From the NCBI GenBank assembly GCA_022784805.1, contig JALFYG010000054.1:1-20687 (forward strand): a DNA stretch of 20,687 nucleotides. The letters are read 5' to 3'. Both the position numbers and the translations under genes were made by a program. This document shows, one piece after another, positions 8,271-15,924 of the stretch. Below the pieces are notes generated by a model that saw only the letters and a program-made list of their open reading frames with translations, made no database searches and was not told the origin of the DNA. Origin of the DNA: Spirochaetales bacterium (GTDB taxonomy: Bacteria > Spirochaetota > Spirochaetia > Sphaerochaetales > Sphaerochaetaceae). Every line of letters begins with the position of its first letter. The stretch's first letter is position 1.

Positions 8271-9578
8271 ATGTTGAAACGTAAAACAATAAGAGATATT
8301 GAGAATTGGGTAAAAAATAAGAATCAGAAATGTCTCGTAGTCTATGGTGCAAGACAAGTGGGGAAGACATATGTCATAGAACGTTTTGCAGAAGCTAAAT
8401 ATGAAGAATTAATTGAAATAAACTTCAAAAAAACGCCTTCAGCCTCAGAGATATTCTCTGGCGACTTAACTGTGGAAAATATGGTGATGTCTATGCGCTT
8501 TCGTTTCCCTGAAAAGGAGATTGTTCCTGGAAAGACATTAATTTTTCTTGATGAAATCCAGGAGTGTCAGAAGGCGATTACCTCTCTCAAATTTTGGGCT
8601 ATAGATAATCAGTTTGATGTCATTGTATCTGGCTCTCTTTTGGGGATCGATTACAATAGGGCAGATTCATATCCTGTTGGATACGTAGATTACATTAGAA
8701 TGTATGGCCTTGATTTTGAAGAATTCCTTTGGGGAATGGGTGTCAGCGAAGACATGGTGGAATTTGTCAAAGGTTATCTGGAAGCAAAGAGTGTTATTCC
8801 TGAGGCTATCAATAGCCGGATGATGGAGTATTTCCGACAATACATTGCAACGGGAGGAATGCCTGAAGCTGTACAGAAGCATGTAGATACAAAAGACTTT
8901 CGTGAAGTGGACAGAATTCAAAAGAATCTACTTTTGGGTTATCAATATGACATTGCACATTATGCCTCAGCGGAAGAAAAGGTCAAGGCAGAGAAGTGCT
9001 ATCTATCTTTGGGGAAACAGCTTCTGGATAAGGAAAATCATAAATTCCAGTATAAAGAAGTGGAGAGAGGGGGTAGAGCTCAGAAGTATTATTCCAGTAT
9101 AGAGTGGCTCTTGAAAGCAGATATTGTGCATTTGAGTAGGCTTGTTACGGCCATAAGATATGATTTAGAAGATTATGCAAGGGACGATTTCTTCAGAGCT
9201 TATACGACAGATTTATCACTGTTGATGGCTATGAGGGATTTTTCGCTGAAACAGCATGTCGTGGAAAATACATTGGAAGGAAATACTAAGGGAGGCATTT
9301 ATGAATGCGCAGTTGCTGATGCTCTATATAAAAACAACTATAAATTGTATTTCTATAAAAACGAAACTTCAAAAAAGGAATTAGATTTTATAATACAGAA
9401 AAATGGAGACGTGATTCCAATTGAAGTGAAGAGCAGTAATTCACGTTCCAACTCTCTTTCTTCAGTTATGAAGGCGAATAAGTTAATACCATTTGGATAC
9501 AAGTTTGTAGATGGAAATGTGGGGGTAAGTGATGATAGGATTATTACGCTTCCGTTGTATATGGCTGCTTTCATTTAA
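8271..9578 (+). CDS. AAA-family ATPase with C-terminal DUF4143
   Basis: Member of the common but poorly understood AAA_14/DUF4143 family of solitary bacterial ATPases. Walker A is GARQVGKT (26-33), Walker B LIFLDE (90-95), and a sensor-like VSGSLLGI follows at 119-126. GGMPEAVQ (195-202) is a family signature. The C-terminal part has E345, D372 and E385-V-K387, which fit a PD-(D/E)XK nuclease-like fold as proposed for DUF4143; activity is unproven. ATG 8271 has only a modest AGGGTG site (8261-8266). It is a one-gene unit between pheT and the ADH gene, is AT-rich with many AAA lysines, and differs in style from its neighbours, suggesting transfer. It is a paralogue of the gene at 11185-12483. 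Its repeat-bearing promoter suggests autoregulation. Confidence 0.9.
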   Translation: MLKRKTIRDIENWVKNKNQKCLVVYGARQVGKTYVIERFAEAKYEELIEINFKKTPSASEIFSGDLTVENMVMSMRFRFPEKEIVPGKTLIFLDEIQECQKAITSLKFWAIDNQFDVIVSGSLLGIDYNRADSYPVGYVDYIRMYGLDFEEFLWGMGVSEDMVEFVKGYLEAKSVIPEAINSRMMEYFRQYIATGGMPEAVQKHVDTKDFREVDRIQKNLLLGYQYDIAHYASAEEKVKAEKCYLSLGKQLLDKENHKFQYKEVERGGRAQKYYSSIEWLLKADIVHLSRLVTAIRYDLEDYARDDFFRAYTTDLSLLMAMRDFSLKQHVVENTLEGNTKGGIYECAVADALYKNNYKLYFYKNETSKKELDFIIQKNGDVIPIEVKSSNSRSNSLSSVMKANKLIPFGYKFVDGNVGVSDDRIITLPLYMAAFI

Positions 9579-9713
9579 TGTATCAGAGGTATTGTTCAAT
9601 AAACGTTTTAGATAATAGAACCATTGAAGGTTCGAAGAAAAAAGAAGAATTATGAAGAAATTAAATATTAATATAAAGATATCGATAAAAACCTAGCTTT
9701 TTGTTTCTTGGTG

Positions 9714-9722
9714 TGGTATAAG
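9714..9722 (+). promoter_or_regulatory. Candidate extended -10 promoter of the ADH gene
   Basis: TGGTATAAG matches TGn-TATAAT except at the last base. Transcription would begin near 9729, giving a leader of roughly 55 bases. No good -35 is visible, as is usual for extended -10 promoters. Confidence 0.4.
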
Positions 9723-9784
9723 GGGTTTGTTGAGAATAACCAACTATTTTCAACCACGATTTATAGTTCAGGAGGAGACCTAAT

Positions 9785-11002
9785 ATGGCTCGTTTTACAT
9801 TACCTAGAGATTTGTATCATGGAAAGGGTGCTATGGAAGCACTGAAGACATTCAAGGGAAAGAAGGCTGTCATCTGTGTTGGCGGCGGTTCCATGAAGAG
9901 ATTTGGATTCCTTGACAAAGCAGAAGCATATCTTAAGGAAGCTGGCATGGAAGTAATGGTTATCGATGGAATTGAGCCAGATCCTTCTGTTGACACAGTT
10001 ATGGCAGGAGCTGAGAAGATGCTTGCTTTCCAGCCTGACTGGATCGTTGCAATGGGTGGTGGATCTCCAATCGATGCTGCAAAGGCAATGTGGGTAAAGT
10101 ATGAATACCCAGAAATCACATTCGAAGAGATGTGTAAGGTCTTCGGTATGCCAGAGCTGAGAAAGAAGGCTCATTTCTGTGCTATCTCTTCAACAAGCGG
10201 AACAGCTACAGAAGTCACAGCATTCTCTGTCATCACAGATTACAAGAAGGGAATCAAGTATCCTCTCGCAGACTTCGAGATCACTCCAGACGTTGCAATC
10301 GTTGACCCAGATCTTGCTGAAACAATGCCTAAGAAGCTTGTTGCTCATACAGGTATGGACGCTATGACACATGCTGTTGAAGCATATGTTTCTACAGCTA
10401 ACTGTGACTTCACAGACCCACTTGCTATCCATGCTATCGAAATGATCCAGAAGGATCTCATCCCATCTTACAATGGTGATATGGAAGCTAGAGACAGAAT
10501 GCACGTTGCTCAGTGTCTCGCTGGACAGGCATTCTCAAATGCTCTTCTCGGAATCGTTCACTCAATGGCTCATAAGACTGGTGCTATCTTCCAGGATTAC
10601 GGTGCACACATCATCCATGGTGCTGCAAACGCTATGTACCTTCCAAAGGTAATCGCTTTCAACGCTAAGGATCCAGTTGCAAAGCAGAGATATGGTGTCA
10701 TCGCTGACTACATGCACCTTGGTGGAAAGGATGACGACGAGAAGGTTGCTCTTCTCATTGCATTCCTCAGAAAGATGAATGATGACCTCAACATCCCACA
10801 CTGCATCAAGAACTATGGCGCTGACAGCTATCCATGTGAGCAGGGCTTCGTTCCAGAGAGCGTATTCCTTGAGAGAGTTGAAGACATTGCTAAGAACGCA
10901 ATCCTCGACGCTTGCACAGGTTCCAACCCACGCCAGCCAAGCCAGGAAGAGATGGTTAAGCTTCTCAAGTGCTGCTACTACGATACAGAAGTAGACTTCT
11001 AA
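9785..11002 (+). CDS. Iron-containing (group III) alcohol dehydrogenase
   Basis: Cytosolic NAD(P)-dependent oxidoreductase that interconverts aldehydes and alcohols, typically a fermentative electron sink. The dinucleotide site is GGGSPIDAAKA (91-101) with SSTSGTATE (135-143). Metal ligands expected from the family are Asp192, His196 (GMDAMTHAVEAYVS), His259 and His278; the further conserved His263 is present. Between His263 and the HGAANAMYLP segment the linker is about five residues longer than in FucO/AdhE-like enzymes. The 405-residue length is normal. ATG 9785 follows a strong AGGAGGAG (9770-9777). Codons are highly biased to AAG and GGA, which suggests high expression. It is monocistronic, ending in a strong terminator. 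Substrate is not decidable; butanol/ethanol-type dehydrogenases are the closest class. Confidence 0.93.
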   Translation: MARFTLPRDLYHGKGAMEALKTFKGKKAVICVGGGSMKRFGFLDKAEAYLKEAGMEVMVIDGIEPDPSVDTVMAGAEKMLAFQPDWIVAMGGGSPIDAAKAMWVKYEYPEITFEEMCKVFGMPELRKKAHFCAISSTSGTATEVTAFSVITDYKKGIKYPLADFEITPDVAIVDPDLAETMPKKLVAHTGMDAMTHAVEAYVSTANCDFTDPLAIHAIEMIQKDLIPSYNGDMEARDRMHVAQCLAGQAFSNALLGIVHSMAHKTGAIFQDYGAHIIHGAANAMYLPKVIAFNAKDPVAKQRYGVIADYMHLGGKDDDEKVALLIAFLRKMNDDLNIPHCIKNYGADSYPCEQGFVPESVFLERVEDIAKNAILDACTGSNPRQPSQEEMVKLLKCCYYDTEVDF

Positions 11003-11048
11003 GTCGTAATTGGGATGGTCCAATAAAACAACATATTAATGTTTCGGG

Positions 11049-11075
11049 AAGGCGGCGTGATGGCCGCCTTTCTGT
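11049..11075 (+). terminator. Rho-independent terminator of the ADH gene
   Basis: AAGGCGGC (11049-11056) pairs with GCCGCCTT (11063-11070) across a 6-base loop, followed by TCTGTTG. Confidence 0.75.
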
Positions 11076-11184
11076 TGTAAACACTATTAAGAAAAGAGCT
11101 ATAGATAATCGTCACATATCTCAGAAGGCTATAATTAGCCGCCAGCTTTTTAATGTCTGCTCACAAAATAAAGAGAAAACAAAG

Positions 11185-12483
11185 TTATATCTTGGCAATC
11201 TGATCTATGGCATATAGTGGTAGATTGATAAGCCATTCTTCTTTTTTGTAGTCCGTCATAGAGGTACGAATACAAACTTCCGGTGAGTATTTCTCTTGAT
11301 AAGTCTTTAGACTCTTGGCTTTAAGATTGACTTCAGCCTTTACTTCAACAGGTATAATCTTCTCACCAGTATTAACAACAAAGTCAACTTCAGAGGAACC
11401 TCTGTCGTTGGTGTAGTAATATACATCCAAGTCATCGATGGTTTTTAGTTGCTGGCAAACATACTGCTCTGTCAAAGCACCTTTAAACTCAATAAAGAGA
11501 TTATTGCCTTCGAGTAATGTGTGCTGGTGAAGTCCTGTCATGCAACCTAGAAGTCCCACGTCAACCACAAAGAGCTTAAATGCTTTCAAGTCCTCATATG
11601 CTTTTAGCGGAATATGTGCAGCATTGACACGGCTGACTTTGTGAACGAGACCGCAATCGGTGAGCCACATAATCGCAGTTTCATAATCTTTTGCTCTCGC
11701 TCCTTCACGAATAAGGCCATAGATGAACTTTTTGTTTTCTTTTGCTAGCTGTGATGGGATGCCGTTCCATAGCATGCGGAGTCTAGGTACGATTTCGTTT
11801 GGAGCATGCTTGGAGAAATCTTGTTCGTAAGCTTCTAGAATTCGCTTTTGTATTTCACGTACCTCGTTGAAGTCTTTATTATCTCTAAAACTTTGAACAG
11901 CTTCTGGCATTCCACCAACATAATAATAAAGCTTCAATGCATCTATATAAGTCTCTTTAAAGGCTGTGATCATCTGGAAGTCTCGACTATCAAGAAGTTC
12001 AGCAAATTGCTCTCTATCGGTTGCCATCAAAAATTCTTTGAAAGAAAGGGGATATAGTTTTAAGAAGTCCACCTTTCCAACAGGGAAAGAAGTCCCTGGA
12101 TGTAAGGCAATGCCCAAAAGCGAGCCAGCGCATACAATATGGTACTCTGGGGCATTTTCATAAAAATATTTGAGGGACGTGAGTGCTCTGGGAACTTCCT
12201 GTACTTCATCAAAAATGAGCAAAGAATTATTCGGGTTAATTTTTCGACCTATATATAGTTCCAATCCCCTAATCAAACGGTCTGTATCAAGATCAGATGA
12301 GAATAGCTCCGACATTCTAGAGTTAGAATCAAAATTGATATAAACGGTATCTGCATATGCCGTCTTACCAAATTCTTTCATCAGCCAAGTCTTACCCACC
12401 TGACGTGCACCTTCTATGATTAAAGGCTTGCGGTATTTACTTTGTTTCCACTTTAATAGTTGTTCAATGGCAGTTCGGTACAT
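11185..12483 (-). CDS. AAA-family ATPase with C-terminal DUF4143, second paralogue
   Basis: Same AAA_14/DUF4143 family as the gene at 8271, but clearly diverged. Walker A is GARQVGKT (25-32), Walker B LLIFDE (88-93), with AGSLLGIA (119-126), YPLSFKEFL and GGMPEAVQ following. The C-terminus carries D367 and E380-V-K382, again PD-(D/E)XK-like. The start at 12483 has GGAG about 8 bases upstream. It stands alone on the minus strand between the ADH and nfn operons. The promoter has a perfect TATAAT and a direct repeat pair with the same 33-bp spacing as the paralogue, but with a different sequence. Such proteins have been suggested to act in defence, mobile-element maintenance or stress. Nothing here proves a role. 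Confidence 0.9.
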   Translation of the reverse strand: MYRTAIEQLLKWKQSKYRKPLIIEGARQVGKTWLMKEFGKTAYADTVYINFDSNSRMSELFSSDLDTDRLIRGLELYIGRKINPNNSLLIFDEVQEVPRALTSLKYFYENAPEYHIVCAGSLLGIALHPGTSFPVGKVDFLKLYPLSFKEFLMATDREQFAELLDSRDFQMITAFKETYIDALKLYYYVGGMPEAVQSFRDNKDFNEVREIQKRILEAYEQDFSKHAPNEIVPRLRMLWNGIPSQLAKENKKFIYGLIREGARAKDYETAIMWLTDCGLVHKVSRVNAAHIPLKAYEDLKAFKLFVVDVGLLGCMTGLHQHTLLEGNNLFIEFKGALTEQYVCQQLKTIDDLDVYYYTNDRGSSEVDFVVNTGEKIIPVEVKAEVNLKAKSLKTYQEKYSPEVCIRTSMTDYKKEEWLINLPLYAIDQIAKI

Positions 12484-12523
12484 ACAGACATCTCCATCAT
12501 AATAATCTAGTATAGTTTTTCAT

Positions 12524-12532
12524 ATTATAACA
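12524..12532 (-). promoter_or_regulatory. Extended -10 promoter of the second DUF4143 ATPase
   Basis: Read on the minus strand: TGTTATAAT, a TGn plus a perfect TATAAT. Transcription would start near 12517, about 33 bases before the ATG. It overlaps the promoter-proximal repeat at 12528-12546. No convincing -35 (CAGAAA at 17 bp). Confidence 0.6.
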
Positions 12533-12586
12533 TTTTTTACGACGAATTTCTGTTGTTAGTTAACACTTTTTACGACGAAAAAGTGT
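12528..12586 (-). repeat. Paired direct repeats and inverted repeat upstream of the second DUF4143 ATPase
   Basis: On the minus strand TTCGTCGTAAAAARTGTTA occurs at 12528-12546 and 12561-12579, with one mismatch in 19 and starts 33 bp apart. The distal copy sits in the perfect inverted repeat ACACTTTTT-acgacg-AAAAAGTGT (12563-12586). The proximal copy runs into the -10 box, which suggests an operator. Confidence 0.7.
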
Positions 12587-12841
12587 AAAAGTCCTCATCT
12601 AAGCACTTAGATGTATATTTTTCTTACATATTCGAATAGCTATGTATTTGGCATAGAGTCTTTCTGTTGTCTGTCATTAAGGTTTTAAGCCTTTCAATAA
12701 TTTCTCTTAAAGATTGCTGGTTATGAAAAACATGATTCATCATTTTTCTTGTTGAACTTCATCCTATAAGTAATGTTCTTCTCCCATCTTATTGAGAACA
12801 ATTATTCGGGTGTCCTTTTTGTGTGTTTTATTCCTCTAGTG
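12587..12841. other. Gene-poor stretch between the second ATPase and nfnA
   Basis: Holds a small inverted repeat CATCTAA-gcac-TTAGATG (12596-12613) and a minus-strand ORF of 39 codons (12624-12743, with SLREIIERLKTLMTDN inside) that has no good ribosome site. I see no recognisable gene; the ORF may be a remnant or chance. Confidence 0.35.
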
Positions 12842-12870
12842 TTTACCAATTAAAGTTTTATCGATATTAT
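12842..12870 (+). promoter_or_regulatory. Sigma-70-type promoter of nfnAB
   Basis: TTTACC (12842-12847), 17-bp spacer, TATTAT (12865-12870). Transcription would start near 12877, giving a leader of about 70 bases before nfnA. Confidence 0.6.
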
Positions 12871-12946
12871 TGTATTGATGGCTTGATGAACCACTATCGG
12901 GCCTGAATAAAGCAAATTCAAACTAAAAACGAATAGAGAGTTGGTT

Positions 12947-13795
12947 ATGTACAAGATTGTAAGAAAAAAGAATTTGAATCCAACTGTTACACAGATGGAA
13001 ATCGAGGCACCTCTCGTGGCTGAAAAGGCCAAGCCAGGTCAGTTCATCATCCTTCGCGTAGACGAAAATGGTGAGAGAATCCCATTGACAGTTGCAGGCT
13101 GCAACACAGAAGATGGCACAGTCAAGATCATCTTCCAGATTGTAGGTGCTACAACCGAGAAACTTAACCATAAGAATGAAGGCGAATACATCCAGGACTT
13201 CGTCGGCCCACTTGGTGTTCCTACTCATACAGAAGGAATCAAGAAGGTTTGTATCATCGGTGGTGGAGTAGGATGTGCAATTGCTATGCCTGTTGCTCAG
13301 GAATTCCACAGACTTGGAGCTGAAGTCACATCAATCATCGGATTCAGAAGCAAGGATCTTTTGATCTGCGAAGATGAGTTCAGAGAAGCTTCAGACCGCC
13401 TTGTCGTAATGTCTGATGACGGATCTTATGGCAGACACGGAAACGTAACTGTTCCTCTCAAGGAAATGCTTGAAAGTGGCGAGAAGTTCGATACGATCAT
13501 CACAATCGGACCAGTCATCATGATGAAGTTTGTCGTTGCTACAGCCAAGCCATTCGGTGTTCCTGTAACAGTATCCATGAACCCAATCATGATCGACGGA
13601 ACAGGTATGTGTGGTGGATGTCGTCTTACTCTCAATCAGGATGGAAAGAGAGTCACCAAGTTCGCTTGTGTTGACGGACCTGACTTCAATGGCTACGAAG
13701 TTGACTTCGATGAAGCCATGAGCAGAGGAAGAATGTACTTCGATTTCGAGCGCCATGCTCATGAAGAGACATGTAATCTTTTCAAGAATGCCTGA
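12947..13795 (+). CDS. nfnA: Ferredoxin-NADP(H) oxidoreductase subunit, NfnA type (FAD/[2Fe-2S])
   Basis: Small subunit of an Nfn-type NADH-dependent reduced ferredoxin:NADP+ oxidoreductase, a cytosolic flavin-bifurcating complex that balances NADH, NADPH and ferredoxin. It has an FAD-binding barrel (residues 1 to about 95), an NAD-binding fold with IIGGGVGCAIA (103-113) and a C-terminal [2Fe-2S] site, MIDGTGMCGGC (215-225) and C241. Asp217, C222, C225 and C241 fit the three-Cys-plus-Asp ligation described for Nfn. The start MYKIVRKKNLNPTV at 12947 is the usual one; TTG 12941 is less likely. The ribosome site is weak (GAGAG). It is followed 15 bases later by nfnB. The same fold occurs in dihydroorotate dehydrogenase electron-transfer and sulfide dehydrogenase subunits, so the name rests on the pairing. 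Confidence 0.85.
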   Translation: MYKIVRKKNLNPTVTQMEIEAPLVAEKAKPGQFIILRVDENGERIPLTVAGCNTEDGTVKIIFQIVGATTEKLNHKNEGEYIQDFVGPLGVPTHTEGIKKVCIIGGGVGCAIAMPVAQEFHRLGAEVTSIIGFRSKDLLICEDEFREASDRLVVMSDDGSYGRHGNVTVPLKEMLESGEKFDTIITIGPVIMMKFVVATAKPFGVPVTVSMNPIMIDGTGMCGGCRLTLNQDGKRVTKFACVDGPDFNGYEVDFDEAMSRGRMYFDFERHAHEETCNLFKNA

Positions 13796-13810
13796 GGGAG
13801 GAGACTGAAA

Positions 13811-15223
13811 ATGCCTATTAATCCAAAGAAACATGAGATGCCGACACAGGCACCAGAAGTAAGAGCACATAACTTTAAGGAAGTAGCACTTGGCTATGAC
13901 ATGCAGACTGCAGTTGATGAAGCAAAGAGATGCTTGAACTGTAAGACAAAGCCATGTGTACAGGGCTGTCCTGTAAACATCAGCATCCCTGAGTTTATTT
14001 CCCACATCAAGGAAGAAGATTTCGAAGGCGCTTATGAAGTCATCACAAAGTCTTCTTCTCTTCCTGCAGTTTGTGGAAGAGTATGTCCTCAGGAATCTCA
14101 GTGTGAGAGCAAGTGTACTCTCGGCGTCAAGTTCGAGCCAGTTGGAATCGGAAGACTCGAGAGATTCGTCGCTGACTATCACAATGCAAACAGCAAGGCA
14201 GAAGTCGTTGCTCCAGAGCCAAACGGACACAAGGTTGCAGTTGTAGGATCTGGTCCTTCAGGTCTCACATGTGCTGGTGACTTGGCTAAGAAGGGCTACA
14301 AGGTAGCTGTTTTCGAAGCTCTTCACACAGCAGGTGGTGTTCTTGTCTATGGTATCCCTGAGTTCAGACTTCCAAAGTCAATCGTTGCAAAGGAAGTAGA
14401 AGGCCTCAAGGCTCTTGGCGTCGACATCGACACTAACGTTGTCATTGGTAAGACTCTTACTATCGACGAACTCTTCGATAGAGGCTATGAAGCTGTATTT
14501 ATTGGCTCCGGTGCTGGTCTTCCAAACTTCATGAACATCCCAGGTGAAGCTCTCAAGGGCGTATACTCTGCAAATGAATTCCTCACAAGATCTAACCTCA
14601 TGAAGGCTTATCTTGATGATCCAGATACTCCTATCATGAAGGGTGGAAAGGTTGCAGTCGTCGGCGGTGGAAACGTTGCAATGGATGCTGCCAGAACAGC
14701 TCTCAGACTTGGTGCTGAGCACGTTTACATTGTCTACAGAAGATCATTACAGGAACTTCCTGCAAGAAAGGAAGAAGTCGAGCATGCAATGGAAGAAGGA
14801 ATCGACTTCCAGCTCTTGGACAACCCTGTCGAGATCCTCGGATACAATAATCCTGAGAACCCAAGAGATCCTAAGAATGGTTGTGTAACAGGAATCAAGT
14901 GCATCAAGATGCAGCTTGGTGAACCAGATGCAAAGGGTAGAAGAAGACCAATTCCTGTAGAAGGAAGCGAGTTTGTTCTCGATGTCGATGCAGTCATCAT
15001 GGCTATCGGAACATCTCCAAACCCACTTATCAAGAACACAACAAAGGGTCTTGAAGTAAACGCTCATGGTGGTATCATCGTAAACGAAGATGGTCTTACA
15101 AGCCGTGAAGCAGTTTATGCTGGTGGAGACGCTGTTACAGGCGCTGCTACAGTTATTTCTGCTATGGGTGCCGGTAAGGTTGCTGCCAAGGCAATCGATG
15201 AGTTCTTGTCAAAGAAGAACTAA
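13811..15223 (+). CDS. nfnB: Ferredoxin-NADP(H) oxidoreductase large subunit, NfnB/GltA type
   Basis: Glutamate-synthase-small-subunit-like flavoprotein forming the large subunit with the preceding gene. The N-terminus holds two iron-sulfur clusters: C41, C44, C49, C53 and C88, C92, C98, C102. VAVVGSGPSGLTCA (142-155) is the FAD site, VAVVGGGNVAMDAAR (281-295) the NAD(P) site, and AVYAGGDAVTGAATV near the C-terminus closes the FAD domain. The 470-residue length is normal. GGGAGGAG (13796-13803) precedes the ATG. No large glutamate synthase subunit is present, while an NfnA partner is directly upstream, so bifurcating transhydrogenase is favoured over glutamate synthase (older annotation: gltA). 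Strong codon bias suggests high expression. Confidence 0.88.
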   Translation: MPINPKKHEMPTQAPEVRAHNFKEVALGYDMQTAVDEAKRCLNCKTKPCVQGCPVNISIPEFISHIKEEDFEGAYEVITKSSSLPAVCGRVCPQESQCESKCTLGVKFEPVGIGRLERFVADYHNANSKAEVVAPEPNGHKVAVVGSGPSGLTCAGDLAKKGYKVAVFEALHTAGGVLVYGIPEFRLPKSIVAKEVEGLKALGVDIDTNVVIGKTLTIDELFDRGYEAVFIGSGAGLPNFMNIPGEALKGVYSANEFLTRSNLMKAYLDDPDTPIMKGGKVAVVGGGNVAMDAARTALRLGAEHVYIVYRRSLQELPARKEEVEHAMEEGIDFQLLDNPVEILGYNNPENPRDPKNGCVTGIKCIKMQLGEPDAKGRRRPIPVEGSEFVLDVDAVIMAIGTSPNPLIKNTTKGLEVNAHGGIIVNEDGLTSREAVYAGGDAVTGAATVISAMGAGKVAAKAIDEFLSKKN

Positions 15224-15242
15224 ATGACTCCATATTGAAAAA

Positions 15243-15280
15243 AAGGCTGTCCGATTCAAGTTTGGGCAGCCTTAATTTTT
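15243..15280. terminator. Bidirectional terminator between nfnB and brnA
   Basis: AAGGCTGTCC (15243-15252) pairs with GGGCAGCCTT (15264-15273), with one G-U pair and an 11-base loop. On the plus strand AATTTTT follows; on the minus strand seven T follow. It therefore suits both converging units. Confidence 0.8.
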
Positions 15281-15298
15281 ACTTCTATTCTATCTTTC

Positions 15299-15517
15299 TT
15301 ATTCTTGATCAGAGAAAGAAATCTTTATCTTTTTGTTTTCTTTCACACAATCTAAAAGATAATAGTTGATTATGTTTTGATAAGGCATTCCTGTTTCTTT
15401 TGACATAGCTTTGAAGAATGTTATTACAACGTCATCAAGTCGTATTGTAACTTGCTTTTTAAGTCTATCAGAGTAAGGATTCTTGATTGCATTTGAAAAA
15501 TCATAATCATCTCTCAT
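15299..15517 (-). CDS. brnA: BrnA-family antitoxin
   Basis: Antitoxin that neutralises BrnT and, in the studied Brucella system, represses the shared promoter as a DNA-binding dimer. The 72 residues begin MRDDYDFSNAIKNPYSDRL, then KKQVTIRLDDVVITFFKAMS, the ribbon-helix-helix-like segment typical of the family. The start ATG overlaps the brnT stop (ATGA, 15514-15517), so the two are translationally coupled with the toxin first, as is normal for BrnTA. Family assignment from motifs is strong; function in this organism is inferred. Confidence 0.85.
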   Translation of the reverse strand: MRDDYDFSNAIKNPYSDRLKKQVTIRLDDVVITFFKAMSKETGMPYQNIINYYLLDCVKENKKIKISFSDQE

Positions 15518-15807
15518 AGTCTCACCTCGTATTGTCTTGATTCCTTTTTGTCAGCTTTTCGGGTGGATATTAAACGAATTGTAGCATCTTTAATATAACA
15601 ATGACACACAACCAGCAGATTTAAGTTTTGACTCAATCCAAGAAGAATGAATCGATCTTCTATTTCTGATGAATGGTCCGGATCTGAAATTAGAAGTGCA
15701 TTTTCATCCCAAAAAAATGTCTGAGCTTCTTCAAAGGAAATATGGTGTTTTTCCTTATTAATTAAAGCATTAGTCGGATCCCACTCAAAATGTAATTCAT
15801 CCTTCAT
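15514..15807 (-). CDS. brnT: BrnT-family toxin (ribonuclease-like)
   Basis: Type II toxin with a RelE-like fold that, in studied members, cleaves RNA and halts growth. The 97-residue length is normal. Family marks are FEWDPTNALINKEKHHISFE (8-27), FFWDENALLISDPDHS, RFILLGLSQ, LLVVCHCY and IRLISTRKADKKESRQYE at the C-terminus. The ATG at 15807 has no clear Shine-Dalgarno. It is the first gene of the brnT-brnA operon and diverges from the AlbA_2 gene; the 44-bp iteron array (15841-15884) lies in their shared promoter gap, so the two units may influence each other. Confidence 0.86.
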   Translation of the reverse strand: MKDELHFEWDPTNALINKEKHHISFEEAQTFFWDENALLISDPDHSSEIEDRFILLGLSQNLNLLVVCHCYIKDATIRLISTRKADKKESRQYEVRL

Positions 15808-15840
15808 AATTAATAAGAATAATTTTTTTTGTTAATCAGA

Positions 15841-15884
15841 TGTGGAATAAAGCGTTGAATAAAGCGTGTAATAAGTGTGGTTTA
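15841..15884 (+). repeat. 44-bp iteron array, upstream copy
   Basis: Contains three 12-bp units, GTGGAATAAAGC, GTTGAATAAAGC and GTGTAATAAGTG, then TGGTTTA. It ends 16 bp before a perfect TATAAT, so it covers the -35 region of the AlbA_2 gene. It matches 17224-17267 at 42 of 44 positions. Confidence 0.85.
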
Positions 15885-15900
15885 TTTTTGGGAACTGAGT

Positions 15901-15906
15901 TATAAT
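15901..15906 (+). promoter_or_regulatory. -10 box of the first AlbA_2 gene
   Basis: Perfect TATAAT. The -35 position (TGGTTT at 15878-15883, 17-bp spacing) falls in the iteron array and is a poor match, so the array may recruit or block polymerase. Transcription would start near 15913, only about 12 bases before the ATG. Confidence 0.6.
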
Positions 15907-15924
15907 GGCATTAAGGAAGAATTA

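Noticed and set aside
12624..12743. 39-codon minus-strand ORF as a gene
   Set aside because: No ribosome site and no recognised family; only noted under the gene-poor stretch.
13391..14230. 279-codon minus-strand frame opposite nfnA/nfnB
   Set aside because: It crosses two well-supported plus-strand genes, has Cys/Ser-rich shadow composition, and has no ribosome site or family motif.
15877..15924. Earlier start for the first AlbA_2 protein
   Set aside because: The extension would include the iteron end and the TATAAT box; ATG 15925 has a Shine-Dalgarno and leads straight into AlbA_2.
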